Source: Pilaira anomala (taxonomy: Eukaryota > Mucoromycota > Mucoromycetes > Mucorales > Mucoraceae). Taken from it: a stretch of DNA of 64,000 bases. The position numbers and the translations under genes are program-made. The stretch spans positions 248,001-312,000 of the forward strand of contig JAIXMQ010000029.1 of the NCBI GenBank assembly GCA_025716855.1, written 5' to 3'. The notes below the pieces were generated by a model. That model did no database searches. It was not told where the DNA came from and worked only from the letters and a program-made list of their open reading frames with translations. Position 1 is the stretch's first letter. Each line of letters starts with the position of its first letter. Positions 46,437-58,298 of the stretch are shown here, in pieces.

Positions 46437-46639
46437 TTGATAATTTTAACCCTATATTTTTTATTGATAATGTTAAACTTATATTTTTTTTTATCAGCAC
46501 TTTCGGATTAGCATATGAAGAAGCAGCAGAAAAAACAGGTGCGCGTGTCTCCTTTGATAGTTTTGAAGCTTCCATTGTACAGGTACATGACGGTGATATA
46601 GAGCATTTCGTCGAGACATTGTATTATAAAACACGTTAA
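44242..46639 (+). CDS. CDC45: DNA replication initiation factor Cdc45
   Basis: Eight exons: 44242-44370, 44446-44547, 44605-44814, 44890-45009, 45067-45524, 45595-46177, 46257-46369, 46498-46639; 618 aa. Cdc45 is the RecJ/DHH-fold partner of MCM2-7 and GINS in the CMG helicase. Evidence: VFVASDVDSICAIRIFQALLK, the VMINCGGLGN block, YIIDSHRPLNLENMH, an acidic-to-basic linker (DDSEAESSEENDSDDSEG, then ARQKRR-like), LRRRQHRLLADYYAGGAYY, and MDMDLKQMLRNKIEVVAPLYGL followed by SYGWECCLSASDVVYAL. Exon 3 starts at TTACGT after an AAAG acceptor; the later TATAG would break the frame. Intron 7 contains poly-T plus a long TA repeat. It is convergent with the GT10 gene, 93 bp away. Confidence 0.95.
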
Positions 46640-46732
46640 AGAAAAAAAAATTGAGATTATATCCTTCTAAATAAATTGTAAATAGTTTTTTTTTTTTTTT
46701 TTTTTTTTTCTGTGTAGTTTATCCAAAATTTA

Positions 46733-48235
46733 TTATACATTCATCTCACAATGATAATGTGATTTTCTTGATTCTCTTATCAAGACAAAAATAAAAACAA
46801 ATAAAAATAATATAAAAGAAAGGTTAGCAGCAAGGACAGAAGTACTCTTATCAAGTACTTTGTTTAAAGATTGGTTATTAGCTAAAGAATGAAAATTAGG
46901 GCGAGTAAACTCATCAGGTAATCGAGGTATCCAATCAGGCTGATAAGGAAGTCCTTCCTTAATATAATTCCATTTACCAGCTGAAAAGCAGGTATCATCA
47001 ACTAAAAAAAGATCCTTATTTTGTTCAATGTAAGTTCTACCTTCTTGTTTGGCTTCCCACCAAGGTATTAACCCACGACATACTGAACAATAACTTGATC
47101 TTTCATTAAAAGCTAATGTATCACTCCAATTAGCCAAGAAAGTAGGTTCTAATCTATCCTTAGCAGAGATATCAAGCGCATCTCTTCTGAATGATAGATA
47201 TTCTAAATAAGCTGTATCGTTTCCATCTAAATAGCTTATATAATCTGCCAAATCTTTTGGGTCAGGGTAAGCGTCCATATAAATAATTGATCTTTCTGTA
47301 GGCACGTATCCTTTATAAGATGAGGGTCCATCTACAATAGGTACGGCTGACATACTTAGGGTATCATATAATTTTTCTGTGACTATTGATTTTTTTTTTT
47401 TAATTAAGATGACCTAAACTATGCATTTTATTTCTTTCTTACCATAGTCATCACAATTCGAATTCTCCACAGATAAATAAAATTTGTATTCAGCCATTAA
47501 TTCCATCCTTGACGTGTCGTTAGGAAATTCCTTATTGTTTAAACATTCACCATAACTATCTACGGTAATGTATTCTGATAATTTTTCTATATAATATTCT
47601 CTACCATTGGTTGCTCTACAGTTCTTTGCAATCCACAAAATTGGTGCACCCTTTCTCTTTGTTTTCATAAATTCTTTAGGTAAAGGTCTATTAACTACGT
47701 CTAAAATGCTGGCGGAGAAGTAAGAGAAATAAAAACTAGATCGCATATGATAGGAAGCTAAATAATTAAAGTCTTCCATGTAGGCTTTATCTGATCTAAA
47801 GGCAGATGAAAATGGTGATTCTAAAGTTTCTAATATCCAAGGTTGATTTTCTTTGTCTAAATAAATTAAATAATAAATAACAACAACGCGCGACTATGTG
47901 TGTATTATTTTTTAATGTTAACCTTACGCGGAGGTAAATTATGGAAATTCATATCAGGAGCATGCATTATAATACCAGTAGCGTTATCCATTTCTTCTTT
48001 ATCACTTGTTATTGTACACCATGATTTGTTTTCTGTCAAGTTAAAAGTGTAACCTTCAGGTATTCTACAGGTTTTACCAATCTCTTCATCTTTAGCTATC
48101 AAGTATTTGTTTTAAACAAATGCCATACTTTTTTTTTTTTTTTACTAATTAAGAAATAAAACACTTACAAAACTTTGGACTACCAAACCAAGGTGAAGCA
48201 TACACTATTTTTAAAGGAGGTAATACTTTCACCAT
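46733..48235 (-). CDS. GT10 family (alpha-1,3-fucosyltransferase-like)
   Basis: Four exons: 48169-48235, 47928-48095, 47443-47856, 46733-47382; 432 aa. The family motif is plain: KFYLSVENSNCDDYVTEKLYDTL, then AVPIVDGPSSYKGYVP and SIIYMDAYPDPKDLADYI, as in GDP-fucose-dependent alpha-1,3/4-fucosyltransferases. The N-terminus starts directly with MVKVLPPLKIVYASPWFG and has no signal anchor. Instead a hydrophobic stretch (SFILFLFVFIFVLI, about residues 404-417) sits near the C-terminus, followed by a short basic tail. Most animal and plant members are type II with an N-terminal anchor. The substrate is unknown; mucoralean cell walls contain fucose, so a role in wall glycans is plausible. The small exon 1 was found by following the intron upstream. 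Confidence 0.87.
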
Positions 48236-48691
48236 GGCAACCAAAATAACAAACAAAAAAGCAAAAGGAAGTAGAAGAAATAAAAAAAAGAGGCTTTTTG
48301 TCTCAGTTACCGAATTTTATTTGAATTTTTTTTAAAAAGTACGGAGTATGTACCACAGAAGGGCACTTGCCTATAAAAATTTCAAAGTAAAGAAGATAGT
48401 TAGAGCATGCATGTACAGCCACTTGTGTGGAAACAGCAAAATGTTAAATTTAAACATTTTTTGCTTCCAGCACCCAAATTAAATTTATACTTTTTTATCC
48501 AATTTTTAGTGAAAGAATACACTTTGGCTTAGCTAATAAAATCGTTTTTGTTATTTTTTAAAATAAGTTACAACGTACCCAATACTGGATCTAGAAAAAG
48601 CTATAATAACAGTAGATCTTTTTTTGAATCGAAGTTTATTAAAAATGGAACATTTCCTTTACTTATGTGTACAGCAAAAAATCAAAAATAT

Positions 48692-49489
48692 TTATTTACG
48701 ACGAAATACTAATGCAGCACCATCTCTACCACTACTAATATTTACAACAGCTTCCTTTCTTGGCACAGCATTTCGATGTAAAAAGACAGCTCTATTGTTA
48801 CGGAGTTGTTTATTCGTCTTTTCTACTTTAGGACGGTTACTGATGACTTTAACGGTATATTCTCCAGCAGATCTTCCCTTATGTGTATTCTTTCTCTTTT
48901 TGGATCTTTTAGCTTCTTCTGCTTCTTGTTGAGCAATCATCTTTTCAAATTCCTCTGTTGAAATATGCTTTCTCTTTTTAGATTCTTCTTCTTCTTCAAT
49001 CAAAGCCTGTGCTAATAAATCTTGTGGTAATAAATTATCTTCTTCTTCTTCTGTCTCTTTCTTTTGTTCCTCCTTTAACTTTCTCTTTTCTTCTCTGGCT
49101 AAAAATTCTTTGGCTTCCTTTTCTGTTTTAGCCTTCTTTTCTAATTCCTTTTGTTGTCTTTTACTCTTCTCTTTTTGTTCTTTCAATTGTTGATCTCTTT
49201 GTCTACGCTTTTCTTTTTCTTCTAAAGCAAGTCTATCAAAAAGAAAAGAAATAAAGAATTTAATTAATATTTCAATTCCAAGTCTTGCTTAGCTTTTAGA
49301 AACTTACTTTGCTTGAGCTTCTTTCTCTGCATTCACTTTGGATAAAACATTATCTTTTGCTTTAGAAGTTGAAATGTCTTCGGGAGCCTCATCGTCTGAT
49401 GATTCTTCCAAAATGTCGTTATCAACTGTCTTTTTGGTGGATTCAGGAACGATAATTTCCTCGTCTTCTTCAAATATAATCTTGGCCAT
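48692..49489 (-). CDS. UTP16: UTP16/Bud21-like U3 snoRNP-associated protein
   Basis: Two exons (49308-49489 and 48692-49232), 240 aa. The N-terminus is acidic (FEEDEEIIVPES, EESSDDEAPED); the middle is a long Lys/Glu/Gln coiled coil (EKEKRRQRDQQLKEQKEKSK). The C-terminus GEYTVKVISNRPKVE then RNNRAVFLHRNAVPRKEA resembles the U3_snoRNA_assoc (Utp16) domain of yeast Bud21, a nucleolar component of the small-subunit processome in 18S rRNA maturation. The low-complexity middle is uninformative, so the call rests on the C-terminal block and length. Confidence 0.65.
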
Positions 49490-50214
49490 GCTGTAATTTC
49501 AAACAATAAAGAAAAAAAAAAGATAAAGGTGCCTTTCCATTAATTCAAAAAAAAAGGTAGTAAGTGGCTTAAATACGTGACAGTTTTCACTCGTGTCTCA
49601 ATTCATGCCGCTTTCACGTAATATAAAAAGCATCGTATATGATCAATTCGCGTTTTCGTAGCAATTGAAACTAATAATAAACATGTCGAATTTAATACTA
49701 GGATTATCATAGGGATTTGTATGGAAGAGAAAAATTCTATATATACTGGAATTAACTATTGGCACTGCAATTTTGGAAGAAAAAAAAAAAAAAAAAAAAA
49801 CTTAAATTTAGCCCTCTCACTTTAAAAAGTAGTCATTTGTATTATAAAAGCAATAGCATCGAAACAGAGATATGAAAATGTAATTCGAATCAGAAAAAAA
49901 AAAGGGAAGTGTCAATGGCTTTATTTTTGTATATACAGATGAATTTACACTGACACCATGTAAATTAATTATAATGCAATAAGATTAAATAATGTAATTA
50001 CATGAGTTTAAATACTGATAAAAATGAACTGCATTCAAAGAAAATGTACCTGCGTTAGCAACTGTCCTGAGTAATTTTTAGCGTTAAAATGGTTAAAAAG
50101 ACAAATACAAGAAGTTTATGTAAAGCCCAAAACAGATTTACAATAAAGTCAACATAATATATTTATATAGGCTTATGAATTTATAATGTGAGTATGAATG
50201 GTTTTCTTCATATA

Positions 50215-50245
<31 letters not shown>

Positions 50246-50448
50246 CTTTTACAGAGAAGTAAGCAACTTTCACTTTTATTGTTACATAAAATAGGTTATA
50301 ATTTCCTCTGCTGGAGTCCAGTGAGATTGATAAAATGAAGAAGCTTTATATTAACCAATGAAATTATCACAGGAATACCAAAATTATAAAACAAATAAAA
50401 CAAACTCGTTTTTCTCTCTCATATTAGTTCTATTTTAATTAATTAAAA
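49490..50448. other. Divergent intergenic region, UTP16-like / ALG11
   Basis: 959 bp, AT-rich, without a gene. Includes a poly-A run (49780-49800) and a TA microsatellite (50219-50246). Confidence 0.6.
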
Positions 50449-52276
50449 ATGAACCTTCTCTTATCACTGGCGTTTTGGCCGATAGCCATTGGCCTTGTGG
50501 TGGTATTTACCATTACAGCATTAAAGTCATGTATTTCAAGCACGAAAAACGAGAACCGAGCACGACTTTTACAAGAATTAGGACCTGATGCACTCAACAT
50601 TCAACGACCTTCCTTTGTTGGTTTCTTTCATCCTTACTGGTAAGAGAAGAGAATATAAATAAGAACCACAAGTTGCTGATAGAATAACTTCTTATTTCAA
50701 GTAACGCAGGAGGTGGTGGAGAACGTGTACTTTGGACAGCCATACGCGATGTTCAAAAAGAGTTTCCTGACGCGATCTGTGCAGTTTATACTGGTGACAT
50801 TGATGCAACAAAAGAACAAATATTGAAAAAAGTCAGAGTAAGTTGTAAAACTGATTGAAAATTCTATCCAGACTTTGTTAAAGTTGACAATTTAGAAATA
50901 GAATGGATTTGATATTGAACTTGAACCTACACGACTTGCATTTATTTACTTGAACAAAAGATATCTTGTAGAGGATTCCTTGTAAGATTTGAAACTGAAC
51001 AACATATAAGAAATGAATACTCATATTTGCTTCATATATAAAAAGATATCCTAGATTTACCTTGATCCTCCAAAGCTTAGCATCATTGGTTGTTGGATAT
51101 GAAGCTATTAGCAAATTAATACCTGATATTTATTTTGGTAAGATGACACAAAATTTAATGCAAAACGTCAAAATTTATTAATTATATATATATATATATG
51201 TATAGATACTATGGGCTATGCATTTACTTACCCTCTTGTGAAATATTTCACACAAGTCAAAATTGCTACCTATACTCACTATCCTACTATCAGTTCAGAT
51301 ATGGTCAACCGTGTATACGAACGTAAAGCAGCTCACAACAACGATGCCAGACTTGCTTCTAGTGCTATCTGGAGTACAGGAAAATTAATGTAAGAAACGG
51401 TTACCTTACATTTCATAAGAATTGACATCCACTAACCACATAAATTAGTTATTACCGAATTTTCGCAAAGATATATGGATATTGTGGATCATTTGCAGAG
51501 ATCGTGATGGTAAATTCAACATGGACAAAGGGACATATTGATGAATTATGGCACACAAAATCAGAAATTGTATACCCACCTTGTGATACTGAGCGTTTAA
51601 ATGTTTTACCTTTGATAGGTAGAAAACCTATGATTGTCAGTGTAGCTCAATTTAGACCAGAAAAAAATCATTCGTTACAATTAAAGGCTTTAGCAAGAGT
51701 ATTGGAAAAATACCCTGAAACTAAATCAATGGGTGTTGAATTAGTTTTAATTGGTAGTTCTAGAAACGAAGGCGATGCAAAGAGAATTGATAACCTTCGT
51801 AAAGAAGCAAATGAGTTGGGTATTAAGGTATGCCTTAGAAGAAGATATTTTTATTTGTATAGATGATTGACGTAAAAGATGGTGTTATTTTGTAGGATTA
51901 TGTAAGATTTGAAGTCAATGCACCTTATGACTTATTAGTGTCAAGTTTAGGTATGGCTAAAGTAGGACTACATACAATGTGGAATGAACATTTTGGTATT
52001 GGTGTAGTTGAATATATGGCAGCCGGTCTCATTCCAGTAGCGCATAAATCAGGTGGACCATTGTTAGATATTGTTACTGAATACGATGAAAAGCCTGTAG
52101 GTTTCTTGGCAGATTCTGTCGAAACATTTGCCGATGCTTTACATTCGGCTTTATCTTTATCAGAAAAAGAATACGAGGCAATGGCTTCAAATGCTCGTTC
52201 TTCTGCTTCTGATAAATTTTCTGAAGAGGCTTTTAGTTCTGACATTTTATGTGCTCTTCGCCCATGTTTAACTTGA
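50449..52276 (+). CDS. ALG11: GDP-Man:Man3GlcNAc2-PP-Dol alpha-1,2-mannosyltransferase
   Basis: Seven exons: 50449-50639, 50702-50837, 50902-50981, 51046-51137, 51206-51389, 51449-51827, 51896-52276; 480 aa. Alg11 adds the fourth and fifth mannoses to the dolichol-linked N-glycan precursor on the cytosolic face of the ER. The first 25 residues form a membrane anchor (LLLSLAFWPIAIGLVVVF). HPYCNAGGGGERVLW is the GT4 N-terminal signature; YTHYPTISSDMV follows. The donor-binding half has SVAQFRPEKNHSLQLKAL and the E(x7)E-type block NEHFGIGVVEYMAAG, then HKSGGP. Length is a little shorter than yeast Alg11 (548 aa). Confidence 0.95.
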
Positions 52277-52841
52277 ATTATTTACATGAATAAAGTAAAA
52301 GAGTTTTTTTTTTTTTTAAAATAGAAGAAATCTGGTCATTTTTACAATGGAATGACCTATTATAAAATCTCCAATAATATATTTGGTTTCATTTTGCTGT
52401 TTCCAAAGAAAAAACCTTAATTACAAGTAAAAATTGCCAATTACATAGCTGAAAAAATATATTTTATTGTGCCTTCAATCCTTCAAGGCAAAATAAAAAA
52501 TCGGGAACAAACCCTTAAAAAATTTTTCATGATGGGGAACCCAATCAAAGGTACAAACAGAGAAATCTATGCAATCTGTAATTAATAAAAACTTATTAAA
52601 AATGTTTATATTTTCTTTATTCTTCTCAATCAAATGTTTTAATAGGCATACAAAATATAGACACTTCTATAACACTAGACGTTGTAAAACAGTACAAACA
52701 GATAAATATTGATTTAATATATATCGTTATCATGCCTTTTATTAAGCGAAAATTAAAAAAAAAAAGAGCTCTTTGATTGTTCTATATAATAGGAGAATGC
52801 TTTACTTATTCTTTGTGTCGTTGTGAATAATAATAAAAAGC

Positions 52842-52848
52842 TATAAAA
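52842..52848 (+). promoter_or_regulatory. Candidate TATA box of the small secreted protein
   Basis: TATAAAA lies 63 bp upstream of the end of the leader, before the ATG at 52911, in an otherwise AT-rich leader. Confidence 0.35.
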
Positions 52849-52910
52849 ATGGTTTTTGTTTATCACTTACTTTTTTCTTTATAAACTATTTTTTAAAAAT
52901 AAATTCAAGA

Positions 52911-53147
52911 ATGAAGAAGTTCTTCTGTTGCATTTTGATGTTGGTGCTTATTTCAGCCACCAATGCGTTGGAGTGCCCTCCAGGACAAATATCTAAGTGC
53001 TGTTTTATTAGCACAGATAATTGCGAGGATACTATCAGAGGAAACTATGGACTTAATTGCAGATCTCCTTTCTCAAGAATCTTTTGTATCCATAGCGAGA
53101 ATGGTATTGACGTGTATACACAATTGACCCAGTTCTCTCATGAATAA
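52911..53147 (+). CDS. Small secreted cysteine-rich protein
   Basis: Intronless ORF of 78 aa. Residues 1-20 form a clear signal peptide (KK, then a hydrophobic core ending ATNAL). The mature chain has six cysteines (22, 30, 31, 38, 50, 59) with one CC doublet, a pattern suggesting three disulphides, and an acidic/polar C-terminus. A TATA box lies upstream, and AATAAA-like sequence follows the stop (about 53143 and 53220). No family was recognised; the spacing does not match class I hydrophobins (eight Cys, two doublets). Candidate roles include an apoplastic or wall protein; nothing shows which. Confidence 0.65.
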   Translation: MKKFFCCILMLVLISATNALECPPGQISKCCFISTDNCEDTIRGNYGLNCRSPFSRIFCIHSENGIDVYTQLTQFSHE

Positions 53148-54496
53148 ATAATTTTAATTTATGAACCCTTTTTTTTTTGTATTTGATCATGTTATTTATA
53201 TGTAAAATGAAGAAGAAGAAATAAAATTACTGCCGTATTATGTCTAGAATTTTCTCTGTTTATTTTTGGTTTATAGTGTGTCCACTCCCACTTGGACACC
53301 TCTTTTTTTTTTTTAAATGTTTTATTATACGTATGTACAGTCCTCACGGTCTATGTTATATAATAACCCACAAACTATCAAGTACATATACATAATACTA
53401 TAATGTTAACTTAAGCCGACTTCTTGGATAATACTTTATCTGCTGAAGACATTATTTATTTATAGCCTATAGTATAATTAGGTCCGCCCAAATAGGATCT
53501 TGACAAGAATGGTTTGCTTTTAGCTTTTGAAGTACACTCAGTTGAGAAGAAACCTGATATAATAATCTTTTGCATCAAATAAGAGCAGACAATCATCATA
53601 TTACACTTGTAGATAGTTGGCAATTGATGAAACAATTGGGATATATACTCAATGCTTTAAAAATGTATGTAATAAAAATAAATGTCAAAGGACTATAAAA
53701 AAAGAGCCTTATTTTGTTATTAAAAAAAGATACCAGAAGGGCCTTGATATATGTATGTATGTATGGTAGTTTTTTATTTCAATTAATTTCGATAGTAGTT
53801 TTCAGCATTTATTCTACATTGAGACCTATAAATTTTTTTGATAAAATATTTTTACATTTGATAAAGGACATCGGCTGTGCGATAAAATCCCAAAAGTTGA
53901 TCTTAACGTTACATACAAAAAAACTAATGGATAACGCTTAATTATAATACCCGCTGATCGATTTCAAAGTCTACAAAAAAAAAAAAAAGGTCGATAAATC
54001 GCATAGTTATACTATTTTCCCGATATAAAGATTCAAATGACTCAATCATTTTTCATCATATACTTTCTTGCAGTTCTTTATGATAATGATCATCTACCAA
54101 ACTTGTACAATTATGAGTGAGCACGAAACCTCTTTCTTATTACAGATAGTCTGCCTGATTATGATGATATTAATTGACATTCTTTACACAAACACACGGT
54201 AACACTATATGAGTACTTGTGTTGTGTTTCATTAAGCTATTTAACTTAAAAAAGCGATCATGTAATTTCTTTTTTTAGTAACGCATTGATAGTACAAAAT
54301 TACCAGTCGGTAACACAATTAAAAAAAAAATAGATTCTTGGTATTGTAAATTTTTTTTTTTTATTTATTTATATTTGTAGGGGTGGATAGAGATAAAAAA
54401 AAAAAGAAAAAGAAAAGAAGACGTTGTGTATAGAGGGGTATTTGTAAATAATGTTATAGTGTGCGAAAGAGAAAGAATATTCCTACAAGTTTAAAT
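53148..54496. other. Intergenic, no supported gene
   Basis: 1.35 kb AT-rich. A short open frame at 53714-53941 has no motif; other frames are fragmentary. Confidence 0.6.
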
Positions 54497-55723
54497 TTAC
54501 TTGCTAGCATCTAAACCAAGTGTAGCAATATACTTTTCTAATAAAGGATTACCACCTAATCTCTTAATTTCAGTCATGGCTTCAGTTTCCTTATTACGAA
54601 GAAAGTTTTCAACATAAGTGAAACTACCAGCTCTCTTAATGATTTCTAAAGCATACTTTTTGATTTCAATAGCGGTAGGCTTTTGACTGATAATATTCAA
54701 TAATTGACGGTTAGTTAAATCAGATCGAATAGCATGGATAATAGGGAAGGAGAATTTTCCTTCTGTCAAATCTTCACAAAAACCCTTGTTTTCTGTATAC
54801 TTTTTCAGTGTGTTAGATAAAGAGTAATAAGATAGATTATTAGTTTACTTACAGCATCAGATTTGAGGTTCATATAATCATCACGAACTTGGAAATGAAT
54901 ACCGATCATATTAACCAAAGGAGTATAATCACTAATGAATGATATAAGTATACAATAATTAAACATTTAACAATAAAACTTATAACTCACACTTCACTTT
55001 CACTAGCAGCTTGCATTAAACGAACAGCTAATCTTAAAAGACCACCAGTTTCTACGAACAATGAAATTACAATAAAAAGTTAGAACTCCACGCTTCGATT
55101 TAGATTTCCTTAAAAATACACTTACTGTTGTTAACCATATCGAGGTATTCAGGTTCAGTAGGACAAGTCTTACTGTCTCTCCAATATAATTCAATACCTT
55201 GACCTTGATGTAAATGAATCAATTCTTCAGTACAGATTTCAACCATACCAGGAATACCCAATTTAAGAATATCTTGAATAGCTAAAAAGTAGACAAGATT
55301 GGCTGTGTTGATAGTTTGAGGAATACCATAAATATGGTGAGAGACAGGGAAACCTCTTCTTAACTCAGAGTCATCCTGAACGTCATCGATCCTGTTTCAA
55401 ATGGCTTGAGTCATTTGCCTTTTTTTTATATATACATAAAGTAACTTACATTAAACTAGCATTGTGAAGCATGCCAATGGCTTTGTTAATGACATCGAGA
55501 GTATCCTTGGGAACATTAAGCCACAAGTTAAAAGCAGTAATAAGCTTGGTACGAATATCTTTTCCAGGATGAGATAACAAGTAAGTATAAGGCTCCAAGA
55601 TAATCTATTATAAAGAGTTTAATATTTCTGTAAAAAAAAAAAAAAAAAAAAAGATACATAAAATAATTTCTTTACCTCGTCACTAGTTCTATTGTCTGAT
55701 CTATTTTCGTTCATGCTCAACAT
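54497..55723 (-). CDS. carG: Geranylgeranyl diphosphate synthase
   Basis: Six exons: 55676-55723, 55450-55604, 55126-55391, 54991-55051, 54853-54931, 54497-54799; 303 aa. It condenses IPP with allylic diphosphates to C20 GGPP for protein prenylation, carotenoids and sterol-related compounds; the mucoralean gene is called carG (yeast BTS1). The first Asp-rich motif is in [17 protein letters not shown] (residues about 65-80), the second is [10 protein letters not shown] (DDxxN, as in fungal GGPP synthases). Also seen: [33 protein letters not shown] and [12 protein letters not shown]. Length fits fungal GGPP synthases (about 300-340 aa). The start is the first ATG; another in-frame Met is four residues in. 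Confidence 0.95.
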
Positions 55724-55967
55724 ATTTTAAAAAAATGATAAAGGGTTTAGTTAAAGTAAAAAAGAAAAGAAAAAAAAAAAAAAAAAAAAAAAAAAGTCGA
55801 ATTATATATAAGCTTATGGTCTGTGCCTTTATATCGGCATTTTAAAAAAAAATAAAAGTTAGACATTTGTTATTCCATGTTACAAAGAACGAGTGATAAA
55901 TCCATAACGGGTTGTCTCCCTTAAATTTTATTGATTACAGATGTCAATTTGTTTCGGAACTAAGTTT

Positions 55968-56927
55968 TTACCATGCCGTATATCCACCATCAACAATGAT
56001 CTCTGAACCAGTTACAAAAGACGCTGCATCTGATGCTAAAAACACTACGACTCCTTTTAATTCATGAGGTGTTCCCAGGCGTCCCATGGGTGTTTCTTGT
56101 TCCCATATCTTTCTTAGTTCCTTTCCTTTTTCACCTTGTTGCGCTAACAAAGTACGATTCATATCTGTATCAAAATATCCTGGTGAAATAGCACATACTC
56201 GAATATTATGAGGAGACCATTCACATGCTACGGACTTGGTCAATTGTAGTACGGCGGCTTTTGTAGCATTATATGGAGCATGTGTATGAGGTCGATTAAC
56301 TACATGAGTAGACATGGAAGCTACCGTAATAATAGATCCACCTGTACCTAAACGGATCATATGTCTAATAAAACCCCCTTCCCCCCATTAACATGATGTA
56401 ATATATTTGTACATTTAAGATTATAATAAGCTTACTTTGCTGCTTGTTGCATACAATAAAATGTACCATTGACATTGACTTGAAAAATATTTGAAAAATC
56501 CTTTGCAGTGTAATCAATTGCTCGGCAAACTTTGTTGATTCCGGCTGCTGTTACCAAAATATCTATTTTACCATGGTGTTCCACAATGTTATCAAATATT
56601 TCAGCAACAGCTCCGTTTTCCGTAACATCACAATCCCAACCTGATACTTTCACATCATTTACAAGCTTTACTTTTTTAATTGCTTCAAGACATGAATCGA
56701 GTTGTAAGTCAATACATGCTACAGAGGCTCCACTTTCTGCTAATGCAAGCATCATTTCAAACCCTAATCCTCTAGCACCGCCAGTAACTTTGTGTAATAG
56801 AATTATTAAGAAACATAAAAGAATGCATGCACGAATTATCCCCAATGTCCCACTAACCTACTGCTACTTTTCCTTTCAAAGATAATTGAGAAACAACGGA
56901 AGGTGAAGGCTCCGATAAAGATTGCAT
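55968..56927 (-). CDS. Short-chain dehydrogenase/reductase (classical SDR)
   Basis: Three exons: 56858-56927, 56436-56787, 55968-56364; 272 aa. Cofactor motif TGGARGLG at residues about 25-32, WDCDVTE, NVNG with the structural Asn, the catalytic Ser in VASMSTHVVN, and Tyr/Lys in YNATKAAVLQL; SPGYFDTDMN and the C-terminal GSEIIVDGGYTAW complete the fold. It is closest in style to sorbose/xylulose reductases or gluconate 5-dehydrogenase-like sugar-polyol enzymes with NAD(P), but the substrate cannot be told. The donor at exon 1 is GTTAGT, a weaker site, yet phase and the VVTGGARG join are convincing. Confidence 0.9.
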
Positions 56928-57021
56928 TTTTTTTTAATCAAAAAAGTATATATGTAAATATGCCAATTATAAAAGAAAAAGGAGACAAATTCTTTGTTTA
57001 TTTCATTATATATTGAAAATA

Positions 57022-57058
<37 letters not shown>

Positions 57059-58247
57059 CTCCTATGTGAATCTATCGTTCATGTAAGAAAGTGTGCAGCA
57101 CGTTATAATAAATGTGCTACAAATAATGTATATGGAACTACCCAATCGCGTAATTTTAAAACTCATTATTCTTCCTTTGATTATTCTACTACTATTTTTT
57201 TTTATTATTATTATTATTCCCAAAGATATACATCTGATTTCTGCGATAAATTAATAAATAAAGATTCTTTCTGTTTCTATTATTCTCTCACAGGACACAT
57301 CGATCATGTTACCACAAAAGCTTGACCTTATACACGTTACACAATAACAATGGATTGTCGTAGTACATTAACTGAAAACCTATCGTGACTCCAGCATTAT
57401 TAGTGGCACTTGATTCTAGCGTGTTATGACATGTTCTGAAAATCCGGTTTTCTTCTTTTATTATCGTTTAGTGGTATCACATATGAAACGTAACAGAATA
57501 TCATTTTAAGCCTAAACTAGATTATTCAGGTTGCATGAAAAAAAAAATTGTACCCTTGAAAAACGAATTTAGCTGAAATGCCAACGAAATTGCATTGAAC
57601 AAAATCTAAAGAAAAACGATCGATTATATGGGTGTATCATTTACTGTGGTATTTAATAACCGTCTCTGTTACACACATTTAAAATTTTGCGGGTCGATAA
57701 TTTGTTGTCTAGATACCTAAGATTTGAACGTTTCTTACCCATCTTATATTTAATGATTTCGTAACTGAAAACAGCATTTGTCAGCCATATAGATATTTTT
57801 TTTTTAAAAAAAAAAACAAAACTTCTGTTGAGAGTTGTAGTATATAACTTTTAAACATACTGGCAACTTGGGACTTGTGTGTGTCTCGTAAAGATATGTT
57901 TTTTGCTTTTGCCATCTTGGACCTGTCATGTAAAAACATTATATTCATAAGGTCAACTTTTGCCTTTTTAAAAACAAATGCTTGGATAATGTTGATGAAT
58001 TTATCTAATGTTTCTTGAGCATCACCTTAATAGGATCCATAAAAACCGCACCACGATTTTTTAATTCGAATGCATCTCATTATCTTTCGTCTCTACTTTT
58101 GAATTGGATTTAAAAACAACTTTTCCGTGTACATATATTTATATGGAAGAAGTCGTCTAAGTAATTGCTTTGCTGACATGACTGCAATAGTACTTTTGGT
58201 TTTTTCTCTGAGAGAATCTAGTTATGTACAGCGGCTTGTGTGAAAAC

Positions 58248-58298
<51 letters not shown>

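Noticed and set aside
51925..52245. Minus-strand ORF of 106 codons
   Set aside because: Antisense shadow of the last ALG11 exon, which has clear GT4 motifs.
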